From NCBI GenBank assembly GCA_025766275.1, contig JAFKAC010000018.1:806001-870000 (forward strand): DNA of 64,000 nucleotides, read 5' to 3'. Shown piece after piece: positions 13,301-24,821 of the stretch. Numbering within the stretch: the first letter of the stretch is position 1; the number at the start of each line of letters is the position of its first letter. The notes beneath the pieces were generated by a model, which made no database searches, was not told where the DNA came from, and was given only the letters and a program-made list of their open reading frames with translations. The DNA comes from Lactarius indigo (lineage: Eukaryota > Basidiomycota > Agaricomycetes > Russulales > Russulaceae). A program made the position numbers and the translations under genes.

Positions 13301-14559
13301 TCGTAATCTCGGAGGCGCAACCCGAATCACAGGGTATGCAGTGTTCTCGAACTGGCCATCATGGGCGTCCGATACACTTGGCACTTCACTTGTCGGTGGT
13401 AACAGTGGCGTTCGCTTGTATTCAGTTCCTTACCGCACTGTGACTTCAAGTGTGGGCGAGCGGAGTCACTGGAGGTGCTTCTCGGTACCAGTACAGGCTC
13501 TCACAAGCTTCATCGCCATTGATAGAGCGCCAAGAAGGGGGCTCTCTTATCTCTTCAGACCCTCTATTGATGGATAACAATAAGAAGCAAAGATATGACG
13601 TAGGACATGATGCAGAATTATATTTTGCACAGAGGATTACCAAACACCATATGTTCTTGTAGCCAATTTCCTGTGCCAACGCCGTAAAGCCTCCCGTCGA
13701 CTTGGCGAGAGTTTTGGTTTTCACCAAATTCAGGTGGCGCACTTGACAGGTATGTACGGATCAACAGAGTCTTGTGGCAAGGGTCACTCACCACGACTAT
13801 TCCGTGCCACCGTGAGACGCACGAGCTGCGCGCCGCACTCCTCCCCCCCCCTCCTGTTCCTCCTTGCGCACGACATGCGCCTGCAGGCACGCTCGGCCCT
13901 CCACGTTCGCGGGCAGCGCAGAACGGTAGGTCAGACGACTCCGAATGTCGAGATTTCCAACTCCCGCTAGTAGAACGTTCATGGTGTTCATGAACGCGGC
14001 CTCGTCTGCAGGGTCGTGGCATTTGGGGAGGCAGGTACTAGTGCAGAGGCAGCTGCGGAGTGGGCGGTGCTGTTGGTGTCGGATGGCGCGCCAGGGGAGA
14101 GGCGTTTGGTTGGCGATGCACGCTGTTAGGAGCAACTCAGGTGCTGCATACCGTTTTGGAGGTAGTTATCGCTTGATAAGCAATATATAGGTCGTCCGGG
14201 TCAAATCTTGTGCACATGGCTGCGACCACAATGTCTGTCAGCTCGAAGAATGGCTTGAGTGATGCATGCAATCATCCAAACAAGGAATGCTGTCATTTTT
14301 GTTTTTGTTTTTGGAAACCCCTACCAGCTTTCCTACGCAACGGTAGGTGTGAGGCTTTGAAATATAGAGATAAGATGTATTAGAGGTCTCCGGTTGACGG
14401 GGAGATGTAGTATGGTGAAAGGAGAGCGTGGACCCCCATATTTCCTAGTCCGACCAGACCGTATGTACTCACGTATGTGGTGTGGCTAACGCTTACTAAT
14501 TCCCGGACCGCCGCACCCTCGGCCGGCGCCGACTGTTATCCCAACGAGGAAAACGCGGG
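10304..14559. other. No gene recognised
   Basis: Possible upstream exons of the third zinc-finger copy lie at 10285-11025 (minus). Beyond that I see no domain, RNA gene or transposon end. The minus-strand open frame 12334-12666 is Phe/Leu-rich, lacks an ATG, and looks like low-complexity T-rich DNA. A TTTTTG repeat is at about 14297-14314. Confidence 0.3.
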
Positions 14560-15190
14560 CTGGGGGGGGGCCCCTTGAACCGCAACCACCACCATGGGTG
14601 GAATTTTCCACAATGCTAAGTCGGGACAAGGGTGGATGCTCATGCATCCTTGGTCACTAGCGGCCCCCCAAACAATAGTAGTGATCCCAGGAATACCCTC
14701 TGTATCCATGTATGAACCACTACCCAAGATGTGTAATGAGAACGTACACCCCACCACCAACACACTGCCCCTCCCCCCTTAACCCAACGAAAACCCAAGT
14801 GAGTGATTACACCCCAACTCCTAAAAGTAAGCACGACAAAGGAACCTCCCCCCACCCACAAAAGAGACCTGGCAAGCCCAGCAAGCCCACCCCCTATAAC
14901 TAGACGATTAGCCCTCCCACAGCCTAAGACCGAACAACTAAAACGCAACACAACACCACCCAACTAACTAAGCACCCCCCACCTCACCCCCACCTTGCCA
15001 CCAAACCCATACCCTCGCACCACCCAAAACTCTGAACACCACCTAACCAGGAAACACGGTAAATTCTGTCCCCAAGCTAAGTACCCGCACCCCCCTGCCA
15101 ACCAATAAAGCTAACTCCCTCGAATAGCTAGCTCAAACCTCTTGACACCAAACGCCGTTGCGACAAAACGAACAACCACTAGCCGCAAGA
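14560..15190 (+). other. AC-rich, G-poor leader of element F
   Basis: Base composition changes abruptly after a run of about ten G near 14563. From about 14730 to 15185 the plus strand is dominated by A and C with few G, and few coding signs. The same composition resumes right after the solo LTR (15811-15975) and leads into the ATG of F at 15976, so I read it as the 5' untranslated region of F. A G-run at a 5' end is seen in some LINEs, but the exact boundary is a guess. A function other than leader cannot be excluded. Confidence 0.35.
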
Positions 15191-15810
15191 TGTTGATAAG
15201 TGACCCTTGCGCACTTAGCGGCTCGTACGGACCGGACTTGCAGCATGGACTGCTTTAGATTAGATATATAGGACTTGTAGATTAGATACTGTTTTGATCT
15301 GTACAATCTATTACTTATCATTGCGTCACCTATGACATCATGTACTATGACATCATGCGGACTCCTCTGGACTTGTCATTGTACTACGTCTTTGTTCCTC
15401 CTTTAGATATATCTTTATTGTGATGTCATTATGATATCATCTTAGTCTGGACTCTTCTTGTTCTATACGCCTTGTTCTCCATATGCACACCCCTTTGTCC
15501 TGTTGTAGAACAATGCGCTCCTTGTATTCTGTGACCTGTAGTTACTTCCTTTATACTACTGTCACACCTCTGTACAGTATAAGTAGATTGCTTGTACGCT
15601 CTGGTCCACATCAGTTCTCTCAACTGCTGTGTGCCAGGTATGTCCTCCCCTCTGTAATACTATTATCAGTTCTCTCAACTGCTGTGTGCCAGACAACCCC
15701 TGCTTCACTCTGCTTGACTTCACCCCTGTTGCTGCCTTTCAGCCACTTCTGATATCTCACCACAGTCTTCTTGTCACTGTGAGTATCATCTTCATGTGTG
15801 CTGTTCATCA
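15191..15810 (+). repeat. Solo LTR of the copia family (620 bp)
   Basis: Begins TGTTGATAAG and ends CTGTTCATCA, flanked by perfect 5-bp duplications CAAGA (15186-15190 and 15811-15815). It is a diverged copy of the 615-bp LTRs at 25970-26584 and 31705-32319, in the opposite orientation relative to the window. It keeps the internal tandem repeat CTCAACTGCTGTGTGCCAG. No internal region remains, so it arose by LTR-LTR recombination. It sits in the leader of F. Confidence 0.9.
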
Positions 15811-15975
15811 CAAGACTGACCCACCCCGAAATGACAGGGACACTCCAAGATGTGGTACCCCACCCCTGGCACAAACGCAAACCCGACCCTGACCCCATCC
15901 AGCGATGAACCACACCCAATCCCCCCTCAAATGTTTTAAACCATCGAGTCAACCACCTACCCAGCCGCCTAAACA

Positions 15976-16544
15976 ATGAGTACTGCAGCCCCTCCCACCT
16001 CCCAGCCTCGCGCTAACCCCCCAATGATCACACCTCAGGCAGATCCCCCCCACGCCACCACCAGATCCACCACCGCCACCTAGGGATGGGAAAGTTCGGT
16101 TTATTTCAGGTTTGGACTGGTTCAGACTCTTTTTTTCTGGACCCTAAACTGGACTGAGGGTCTGTTCAGGGGTTCATTCTGTTCAGGGATTTGGCTAGAC
16201 CAAAGAACCTCCCAAACTGAACCCATAGTCCAATTTGGGGTTTGGTAAAAAGGGACACTAATCTGGAATGGTTCGAACTTTCCCATCACTACCACCACCA
16301 GGATGGCAGCTTCCAGCGGCCCAGCAGCAGCCACGGCAGAAGCCTGCAAAACCTGCAAAAAACGAATGAGTAAGTGCAACACTGCTAACTCTCCCACATC
16401 AACTGACACACATTAGCACTAGCAGACGAGACAGAGCAAGCGGCATCCACGCCTGCAGTGCTGATACCTCCTACCCCAGCCATCACAACACTGGCAATCC
16501 CTGCAGGTGCCATAAGACAAGGGCCCTGGGATACCCCAGCTAGC
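15976..16544 (+). pseudogene. Element/gene F, 5' coding part (interrupted by MITE and by gypsy A)
   Basis: ATG 15976 opens a Pro/Thr/Ala-rich frame of 35 codons to 16080, where a hAT MITE is inserted. After the MITE and its target duplication the same frame resumes at 16300 (second ATG 16303). A 47-nt intron fits at 16370-16416 (GTAAGT, CTAAC branch, TTAG); removing it keeps frame to 16544, where gypsy A is inserted, and beyond A the same frame continues at 42289. Inference: F was one ORF before three insertions. A CKTCKK motif is the only feature in this part. A spliceosomal intron would be odd for a retroelement ORF, so F may be a host gene family. Confidence 0.55.
16081..16291. mobile_element. 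hAT-derived MITE (211 bp)
   Basis: Terminal inverted repeats begin TAGGGATGGGAAAGTTCG and end CGAACTTTCCCATCACTA. They match the termini of the 5.1-kb hAT element at 33950-39053 (TAGTGATGTAAAAGTTCGG). Flanks are 8-bp duplications CCGCCACC / CCACCACC, differing only by a CpG to CpA change. It has hAT-like subterminal GGTTCAG / CTGAACC motifs and no coding capacity, and it puts a TAG into the F reading frame. Confidence 0.85.
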
Positions 16545-17123
16545 TGTTATGACCCGATGCTTCGGACCTCAGTCACAGTATGTTTCCATCCTGCCTTTCC
16601 CCTTCTGTACTATACCTTGTTACCAAAGGAGCTACTGTTACTAGTGGCGCTGTTCTCTTGATCCGAACTTCTTCTTGCTCCATTTAGTCTCTTTGATATT
16701 GTGTGGACTTGTGTTCATGTTGTTTGGAACCCTGTCCTATATAAACCTGTACTATAGATCGTAGGAAGCCAGACTTGGCTTCGTTTGCAATCTAGCAACC
16801 TTGCCTCCGTACTTTGGTGTGACCTCGCCTTACTCTCCTTCTCTTGTGCATCCCCTACCTCAGTCCCTAACCAGGACACTTCGAAGTCTTTGCAGTTGAA
16901 CTATATCAACGTGTCACACCTGTTATACTCTGTGCACTAGCAAGATCAAGTGTAGAGAAGTGTCAGACACTTCGGACGAGGAGTCCTATATTACAGAGTA
17001 GTGCTGCACCCTGTGCCACACTTTTGCCACTTGTATTTCATAGCCATAAGACAACAGAAGTCTTCGCTTGATACTTGTGTGATTAGAAACCTTCAGAACC
17101 CACGCCCCTGCTAGGGCGTAACA
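16545..17123 (+). repeat. 5' LTR of gypsy A
   Basis: TGTTATGACCCG...GGGCGTAACA, 579 bp. It differs from the reconstituted 3' LTR at nine positions; every difference is a CpG in one copy and TpG or CpA in the other. TATA box TATATAA at 16738. A second, more diverged solo copy of this LTR family lies at 34991-35569. Confidence 0.95.
16738..16781 (+). promoter_or_regulatory. Gypsy A promoter and predicted self-primer RNA 5' end
   Basis: TATATAA at 16738; 33 nt downstream, at 16771, is AGACTTGGCTT, the exact reverse complement of AAGCCAAGTCT just after the LTR (17125-17135). By analogy with Tf1 this is the RNA 5' end, which folds onto the PBS to prime reverse transcription. The start is flanked by GAAGCCA...TGGCTTC, a small inverted repeat. 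Confidence 0.75.
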
Positions 17124-17124
17124 T

Positions 17125-17135
17125 AAGCCAAGTCT
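17125..17135 (+). other. Gypsy A self-priming PBS
   Basis: AAGCCAAGTCT, one base after the LTR end, complementary over 11 nt to the predicted RNA start in the LTR at 16771. I see no complementarity to a tRNA 3' end. Confidence 0.75.
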
Positions 17136-17331
17136 ACAACTCCCAACACACCCAAGACACTACTGCCACACAGCAGAGTGGGCGACGATCCAAGAGGACG
17201 CATCAGCCAACAACCAGACACTCCACAGAACCCAGAAACGACGGCATAGCCGGGCGACAGATCCTCCCTGACACAAGAGGCCGCTTCAGCCATCCCCTTA
17301 TACAAATCAGCACCCAAGACAGACCACAATC

Positions 17332-19023
17332 GTGGCTAGCATCAGTGTCACCTTTGAATCAGACAACGATTGGACCCCAGTCACAACCAGAACACAAGAC
17401 GACCTCCCACACCACGTTAAAAGCAGTCAACTAGGAAGAGGAGCTCGTTGGGCCACAACATCAGGCAGACCACCTTGTTACAAGTGCCTCATCAAAGGTG
17501 AACTCAGACCAGTGGAATTCATCAACAACAACTGGTACATCCTCCGATACTTTCAGAACACATACCACACCAGAGCCATAAACATCACACCACACAGATT
17601 TGCTGAAGGACTAGGCTGGTGGAACGAAGAAGATGAACAGAACCCAGAAACACCCACACAACAATCATCCTCAGCACCGAGAAACACTAGGGGAACGTAC
17701 GGACTACAACAAAACTCATCAGAAGAAGAGCCCAGCTCAGACGAAGCGGAATCACACTCAGAACTATCCCACTCCTCAGAACACCGCCTAGACATCACAG
17801 TACCCACACAAGCTTCGTCACAAGCCAGCCCCACTATCCCTATCTGGATAGAACCATCCCCAGCGGAAGAAGGATTCCCAGCCCCACTACCACCAATCAG
17901 ATTGCCCTCCCCAGTCGAACCACCCCAGGTCCCCATCACACCACAACCAACACTTATCATGTCAGCCATAAACGCCACAGGCACTGGCACAGGTACCGGC
18001 TCAAGCACCGGAACAGGAGGAACACCAACAACGAGCTCAGGAGGACTCAAAGGAGCACCTCCTACTCCATTCACCGGAGATAGAACAGAGAGTGGTCAGT
18101 TCAAAAGAGAACTACTACGATACATCAAGTTAAATAGCAAGAATGAACTCATCAAAGAACCTTATGCATGGGTACTATTCACCCTTACAATGTTCAAAGG
18201 ACCCGGTGTACAGCTGTGGGTCAACCAAACCGAAGATGACATGGAAGCGGCACTAGCAGACCCCACCAAAGCCCTCACCAAAAACAGCAAAGACCTTTGG
18301 GACGGTTTTCTCGACACCTTCGACAGAGACTGGACCGACACTCTAAACAAAGAAAGAGCCTACCAGAAGCTCATCAGTTTGACGATGCAAGGTGGAGCAT
18401 TGGACAGTTACATCCTCAACTTTGAACACCTTGCAGGAATAGCAGGATGGGCAAGAGATGCCCCCGGAACAGTGGAATTCTTCAAAAGAGGACTACCCAC
18501 AGGACTGTATCGTGCTTGCCTTATGCGAACCACCATCCCAAACACCATGGATGAGTGGCAAACCGCTGCCAGAGCAGAACACCAACGCTGGAAGCTGCTA
18601 AAAGCCAGACCAGGGAACAGAAACCCAGGGCCAACCCAGAATGTCCATCAAGGACGACCAAAGTGAGACCCAAATGTGATGGATGTAGATGCCACCACCT
18701 CCACCCCCTTTAAGAAGCTTACCGAAGAAGAAAAGAAAGCCCTCATGAAAGAAGGACGCTGCTTCAAATGCAGACAGCAAGGACACATGGCTAGGAACTG
18801 TCAACAACAAAACACCACCAACCAAACCAAAGCCAGAGCCACAGACACCCAAGAAGCGGACACTGCACCCCCATACACCCCAGAAGCAAGCACCTCATCG
18901 GTGGCTGCTACCACAACTGAAGATAAAGTCCAACAAGCCCATGCACTCGTCCAAGGCATAACCGAGGACGAAAAGAGACGCTACTATGCCTTAGATCAGG
19001 ATTTTTGTGATGCCGACCTGTGA
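17332..19023 (+). pseudogene. Gypsy A gag (GTG-initiated, one internal TGA)
   Basis: Structural Gag. The frame is open from a TGA at 17269-17271, but no ATG occurs in it until 17959. The best start is GTG 17332 followed by GCT (A at -3, G at +4). The N-terminal 100 residues share with elements B and D a Trp-rich block (RPVEFINNNWYIL) and GLGWWNEEDE. A Ser/Thr/Gly linker leads to the capsid domain at about residues 235-430, then a TGA at 18664-18666, then MDVD and a zinc knuckle CFKCRQQGHMARNC, ending in QDF at the frameshift. B has an Arg codon where A has the TGA (RDP-x-x-MDVD), so the stop is a CGA to TGA mutation rather than a natural end. The first ATG in any frame of the transcript is 17633. 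Confidence 0.8.
18999..19005 (+). other. Gypsy A gag-pol -1 frameshift site
   Basis: GGATTTT read as G-GAT-TTT in the gag frame, following the conserved Asp-Phe end of Gag. B and C have the same heptamer at the same place, followed at once by TAG or TGA. In A the -1 frame meets TGA at 19008-19010, which fits later decay. Confidence 0.55.
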
Positions 19024-22000
19024 GAGCTGACAGGGAGGCCAATTCAATGTATAGTGTTCAAGATAGTGCTATGACAATCAAAGTCCTCGTTCGCCTTTAC
19101 TACAAAGAAGCTCACATAAATGTGTTACTGGACAGTGGTGCAACAGACAACCTAATCGACCGAAACCTAATCCAAAAACTTGGGCTAGGAACCACTCCTT
19201 TGAAACCACCCAGATTGGTCCGAAATGTAGATGGATCGCTAAACAAAGATGGCACCATGACGGAAACGTGCCAGTTATGGATAAAAAGAGGAGAAGAAGA
19301 AACTCCTTTCCAGTTTTTTGTAACCAGCCTAGGAGAAGATAGAATGATCTTCGGATACCCCTGGTTTGAACACGAAAACCCAGATATAGACTGGAAAAAA
19401 CAAGAGCTGAAAGGAGAAGCCGTCACCATCCTGACAGGAGGGTACCGCCTCCGAAGAAAGCGACACCAAGAAGCGAAAGCGGCAGCAACCAAAACAACCT
19501 TTGACCCAGTAAAAGAAACTGCAATCCCAGAAGAATACCAGTGCCACAACAAAGTATTCTCAGACGAAGAAGCACAGCGCTTTCCCCCAGAAAGAGAAGA
19601 AGACCATCCCATCACATTGTGACCAGATGCACCCAACAAGATCAATTGCAAAATCTACCCCTTGACTCCAGAAGAAGACAAGGAGTTGAAGGCATATCTC
19701 GACGAAAACATAGCAAAAGGATACATCTATGAAGGAAGCTCCCCCTACACTTCCTCCTTCTTCTTCAGAAAGAAAACAGACGGAGGGTTGCGCCCTATCC
19801 TGGACTACAGACCTCTAAACACCTGGACAATAAAAGACACTTACCCACTACCTCTCATCTCCGACATCCTGACCAACTTAAATGGGAAAACATTGTTCTC
19901 AAAGTTTGATATCAGATGGGGGTACCATAATATCCGCATAAAAGAGGAAGACCAGTGGAAGGCAGCCTTCAAGACACCAAGAGGGCTGTTCATCCCTCGG
20001 GTCATGACCTTCGGCCTCACAAATGCACCAGCCACCTTTGCAAGAACCATGAGCAGAATACTCCGACCACTCATGGACAAATACCCTAGAGAACTATTTG
20101 TGTACATGGACAATGTCCTGATAGCCACAGAAGAAGATACAGAGTGCCACAGACAAATTGTACACGAGTTCTTGGAAATCTGTGAAAAGGAATCATATTT
20201 CCTCAAAGCGTCGAAATGCGTGTTCGAACAAAGAAAGATCCACTACCTGGGCATTGTCATTGATGGGTCTCAGATCAAGATCGACCCAAAGAAGGTAGAA
20301 GGACTAAAGGACTGGCCAAGAGACATCAAGTCAGTCAAACAAGCAAGGAGCATGTTAGGAACACTAAGTTATCAGCGACCCTTCATCCCCAACTTCGCTC
20401 ACTTAGCAAGACCCATCACGGACACAATAAAGACATCAGAAGGACCCTTTAGATGGACAAAAGAAGCAGCAGAAGCCTTAGAAACTCTCATCACACTTGT
20501 GTGCAAAGACCCCATCTTATGTCAACCAGATATGGACAAACCTTTCGAGCTAGAAGTAGACGCCTCTGCTTTCGCCACAGGGGCAATCTTAACACAAAGA
20601 GACAACTGAAACAAACCACAAGCTGTGGGATACTTCTCCAAATCGTTTTCAGAAGCGGAGCGCAACTATGACATCCATGACAGAGAACTCCTGGCAGTAA
20701 TCAGAGGACTAGAACACTGGAGACACCTTCTTTTAGGGTCACCCCACGAAATCACAGTGTTTACAGACCACAAAAACCTAGAATATTACCGCCACCCTCG
20801 CCAAATCAATAGGAGAGTGGCGTGTTACATCCCCAGACTTGCAGACTATCACATCAAACTTCACCACAAACCCGGACCCCAAAACCATGCAGATGCTCTG
20901 TCAAGACGCCCTGACCATGACGCCAGAGCAGGAGATAACACCGATGTAGTGGTCCTGACCCCAACTATCTTCGCAAACTCTGCTCTCTCCATAAGGATAG
21001 ATGACCGGGTCATGGCACACCAACTAGACCACCAAGACACTCTGAACGAGTGGGCCGCCCCCTTCCACCTAGTAAAACAAGGCAAACACTGGTGGAAAGG
21101 CGACAAACTGGTGGTTGTGGACAACACACCGCTAAAGAGGGGGGTAATTTCCCTGTTTCACGATACAAAAACAGCTGGACACCCCGGAATAACAAAGACC
21201 TTGTGGTTAGTGTCACAAGACTTTTGGTGGCCAAACATGAAAGACGACATATCCGCATATGTAAAGGGTTGTGCCACATGCCAATCAAACAAGAACTTCC
21301 CTGGAAACCCAAAACCACCGATATTCCCCATCAAGACTAACCCAGAAGCGCTCCCTTTTGAAACCATCACTCTAGACTTCATCACAAAACTACCCCAATC
21401 AGAAGACAATGACACAATTCTCACCATCACGGACCATGACTGTTCCAAAGCAGCCTTCTTTATCCCATGCAGTGAAACAATAGACGCAGAGGGAGTGGCA
21501 AAACTCTATGCCAAAACTGTCCTGCCACACTACGGACTACCAAGAAGGGTCATCTCCGACAGAGACCCCAGATTCACAGCGAAGTTCATCAAAGAACTGT
21601 GCAGAGTGCTCGACATAGAACAAAACATCAGCACAGCATACCACCCACAAACAGATGGGCAGTCAGAACGAACAAACCAGTGGTTAGAACAGTACCTCCG
21701 AATGTTCATAAACCATCAACAAGACAATTGGACGGAGCTACTACCACTGGCACAGTACACCCACAACTCCTGGCCAAGCGCAACCACTAAAAAGGCACCC
21801 TATGAATTAATCCTTGGGTACATCCCAAGAGTACACCAACCAGAAAGAACGACCACAGTGCCAGGAACACAAGAAAGATTAGAGCGAATCCAGGAAGCCA
21901 GAAGGACCGCCCAAGCAGCAATTACCCATGCACAGTCACTCTACAAAGGATCCTCTCGCTTTGAACAACACACAGAAGGAGATAGTGTGTGGCTGGATGC

Positions 22001-23888
22001 CAGGAACTTGAAAACAACGCACCCTAGTTTCAAGTTAGCCCCAAAAAGATATGGACCCTTCAGGGTCACAAAGAAGATCTCCGCCACCACATATGCCCTG
22101 AAACTTCCCCATCAGTGGCGGATCCACCCAGTATTCCATGCGTCACTCCTGATGCCATACAAAGAAACCTCCATACATGGAAAGAACTTTACAGAACCAC
22201 CCCCAGATCTAGTAGATGGAGAACAAGAGTGGGAAGTCAAGAAAATACTAGAAACAAGACGCCACAGGAACCAGTTGCAGTTCCTAATCAAGTGGAAAGG
22301 ATACTCCGATGCACACAATAGCTGGGAACCAGAAAAGAACCTCAACGCCCCAGAACTTATTCAGGAACACTTTGAAAGCAACCCCAGAAGCGAAGGAGCA
22401 AAGCAATGGTTAAAACAAAAGGAAGTAACAATACGAACAGCAACCACCTTCCCCACTAGCTTCCTCACCATGCCTTCTCGCTCCTCCTCTGTAGAACGCC
22501 TCGTTGCTCGTGCCATGGAAAGAGGTTCCTTTGACGAAACACCCTCTGTCACACCCTCCTCTGGCTATTCTCCCTTCCCAGCACGACCCCCTTCCTTGCC
22601 TTCACTCATCCAGGAACCACAGCCCATCGATCCCACCATGCCTAGTGTCATAGAAACAGAAGGAGGAGGAATAGCCCTTCGCGTTCCCCCTCCTGGACAC
22701 ACAGCTCCCCCTACTCCTGAGATACACCAACCTACCACCTCTCCCCCTGATCCTAGAGTAACCATGGCTCGCCTCAGCGAAATAGCTAACGACCCAATCA
22801 TGGACGCACTCCCCATCAACTATGAAAGGATGCACATCACTGCTGAAGAAGATGATGACCCTGGTTACCCCTTCTTCTTGAATGACCCCTGGAGCAGCCG
22901 CTATGTCCACTTCCTCATCCCTGACGACGCTGACCCAACCTCGTACATCCGAAAGGATGCTAAATGGATCAAGATCAGTGAGAACAAAGAAGATGTCATC
23001 GGCACCATGGGCAAGAACCTTCCCCACTATGGCCTCCCCCTCTTCCTCCTTCCCAGAGACGACGACCCCCACAATCCAGCTCCCCCTATCACCCCAGCTC
23101 AGATGCAGAACTTGGACAAAGCTTCCCCCACAGCCAGACAAGTCGATGAAGTCCTAGAAGACCTGAAAGATGACCGCCTCACAGCAGAAATCTCCAGGAC
23201 CCACCGACTTTTGCGAAACCAGAAGGCCCTCCGAAAGGAGATCGAAGGCCTGTACAAGACAATGGAGCCCCTCAAAAGGCACCTCCTCAACATGGACATG
23301 CAACTAACCAGCACCCGAAGGAGGCTGCAAGAGCACAAGGCCTATGTCCGGATTGCAGACCGATGGCTCACACTACACCCCCCTCCTCTGGAAGAAGAAA
23401 CTCACCCCTTTGAAGTCCACCACATTCCTGCCCCTGCCCCACCTCGTTACCACTCCATGCCAGAACTCCACGATGAACCAGAAGGACCTAGTCCCTCTGC
23501 AGAAAGGAAGAAGAGACGCAAGCGCAGATCCAACAAGAAGGGGACTGGCACCATCCGACTTTGCTACAGGTGTCAGTCTGAAGACCACCTCTCCTTCGCT
23601 TGCCCTCAAAAACAGAAGTTTTGCTGGAGGTGTTCGAGCACTGACCACTTCCCCTACCAGTGCCTTTGGCCAGCCCCAGAAGAATGCACTCAGTGGTGTG
23701 GCAAGTGTTTTACCAGCAACAACCACGAAGAGATCAAGTGCCCCAAGTATGAAAATTGTCGCAAGTGTGGGGCCCATGGCCCCTTCAACTTCCTTCGCCA
23801 ACATCGCTGCCCCCTCCCTCGTGAAAGCACCCCCTCCAACGATGTAGACAACGATGTCTATGACCTGATGGATTTCGAAGCACTCTAG
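19011..23888 (+). pseudogene. Gypsy A pol (PR-RT-RNaseH-INT-chromodomain-zinc-knuckle array), inactivated
   Basis: Polyprotein in the -1 frame relative to gag. Protease LLDSGATDNL (about 19131); reverse transcriptase with YMDN at 20103-20114 in place of YMDD; RNase H around DASAF and YDIHDRELLAV; integrase with HHCC zinc region (HPGI...CATC) and D,D,E core (LDFITKLP, ISDRDPRF); a GPF motif; chromodomain at about 22229-22380 (WEVKKIL...LIKWKGY). In-frame TGA codons at 19620-19622 and 20607-20609. Beyond the chromodomain there are about 500 extra residues: a Pro/Ser-rich stretch, a charged helical coiled-coil-like part (about 23125-23345), a basic KKRRKRR tract and four Cys/His knuckles (23570-23816). 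The pol ends with TAG at 23886-23888, then a purine tract and the LTR. Confidence 0.85.
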
Positions 23889-23914
23889 GGAGAGTTGACT
23901 TAGAGAGGGGCTCA

Positions 23915-24353
23915 TGTTATGACCCGACGCTTCGGACCTCAGTCACAGTATGTTTCCATCCTGCCTTTCCCCTTCTGTACTATACCTTGTTACCAAAGGA
24001 GCTACTGTTACTAGTGGCGCTGTTCTCTTGATCTGAACTTCTTCTTGCTCCGTTTAGTCTCTTTGATATTGTGTGGACTTGTGTTCATGTTGTTTGGAAC
24101 CCTGTCCTATATAAACCTGTACTATAGATCGTAGGAAGCCAGACTTGGCTTTGTTTGCAATCTAGCAACCTTGCCTCCATACTTTGGTGTGACCTCACCT
24201 TACTCTCCTTCTCTTGTGCATCCCCTACCTCAGTCCCTAACCAGGACACTTCGAAGTCTTTGCAGTTGAACTATATCAACGCGTCACACCTGTTATACTC
24301 TGTGCACTAGCAAGATCAAGTGTAGAGAAGTGTCAGACACTTCGGATGAGGAG
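23915..24353 (+). repeat. 3' LTR of gypsy A, first part (439 bp)
   Basis: Starts TGTTATGACCCGACG after a purine-rich tract (TTAGAGAGGGGCTCA). It is cut at 24353 by element B, whose target duplication AGGAG is 24349-24353 and 42139-42143. With 42144-42283 it adds up to exactly 579 bp. Confidence 0.95.
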
Positions 24354-24787
24354 TGTCATGAACACCCCATACTTTTCCTCTCTTCTTCTTCCCTTCCATT
24401 TGTCCCTTCGATTCGTTGCTTCGCAGGCATCTGCTTTGCTGGCACTTGCCTCACTTCTTTGCTTTGCTGGCATCCGCTTTGCTGGCATCGACCTTGCTGG
24501 CATTGTACTGCCTCGCTGGCACTCCTGGACACTAGCTATATAAACCCCGTAGTACACCCTGTATTTCCTTAGCTTTGGCTTCGTCAATATACTGTCTAGT
24601 TCCTCAGCACTTTCCTCTCATTTCTAAACACAGTCCTCTTCTCTGAAGCCTTGTTGCCTTGAGCTATATCAAGGAACACCCATTGAACTTGGGTGCCGTT
24701 CTGCTCAGCAGCGGACCGACTCAGTGCCCTTTGCCTCAGGCAGGGACTGTTACAGAACTGAACGCACGCCCCGACAGTGGCGTGACA
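24354..24787 (+). repeat. 5' LTR of gypsy B
   Basis: 434 bp, TG...CA. By eye identical to the 3' LTR at 41705-42138. Contains a tandem GCTTTGCTGGCAT-type repeat at about 24425-24520 and TATATAA at 24537. Confidence 0.95.
24537..24581 (+). promoter_or_regulatory. Gypsy B promoter and self-primer RNA 5' end
   Basis: TATATAA at 24537 and, 34 nt on, AGCTTTGGCTT (24571-24581), the exact reverse complement of AAGCCAAAGCT after the LTR. Compared with element A the 11-mer has changed but its partner has changed with it. Confidence 0.75.
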
Positions 24788-24788
24788 T

Positions 24789-24799
24789 AAGCCAAAGCT
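24789..24799 (+). other. Gypsy B self-priming PBS
   Basis: AAGCCAAAGCT, one base after the LTR, complementary over 11 nt to the predicted transcript start at 24571. Confidence 0.75.
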
Positions 24800-24821
24800 A
24801 CCGACCTCAGAACTAGCCACC

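Noticed and set aside
13797..14135. Minus-strand membrane-protein gene similar to 8165-8602
   Set aside because: Only about 30 bases look alike, and no start, splice pattern or domain supports a gene.
16081..16291. Independent promoter or terminator hairpin
   Set aside because: The inverted ends, 8-bp duplication and match to the 33950-39053 termini identify a hAT MITE.
18664..18666. Programmed stop readthrough between capsid and zinc knuckle in A and B
   Set aside because: The TGA is at different positions in A and B, C shows no stop there, B has an Arg codon at A's site, and CGA to TGA explains both.
22602..23915. Long antisense open frames over gypsy A pol tail
   Set aside because: Stop-poor shadows of a Pro/Ser-rich GC-biased coding strand, with no domain of their own.
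24425..24520. CRISPR-like repeats in the gypsy B LTR (GCTTTGCTGGCAT units)
   Set aside because: Short tandem repeat inside a eukaryotic LTR, present in both LTR copies; no spacers.
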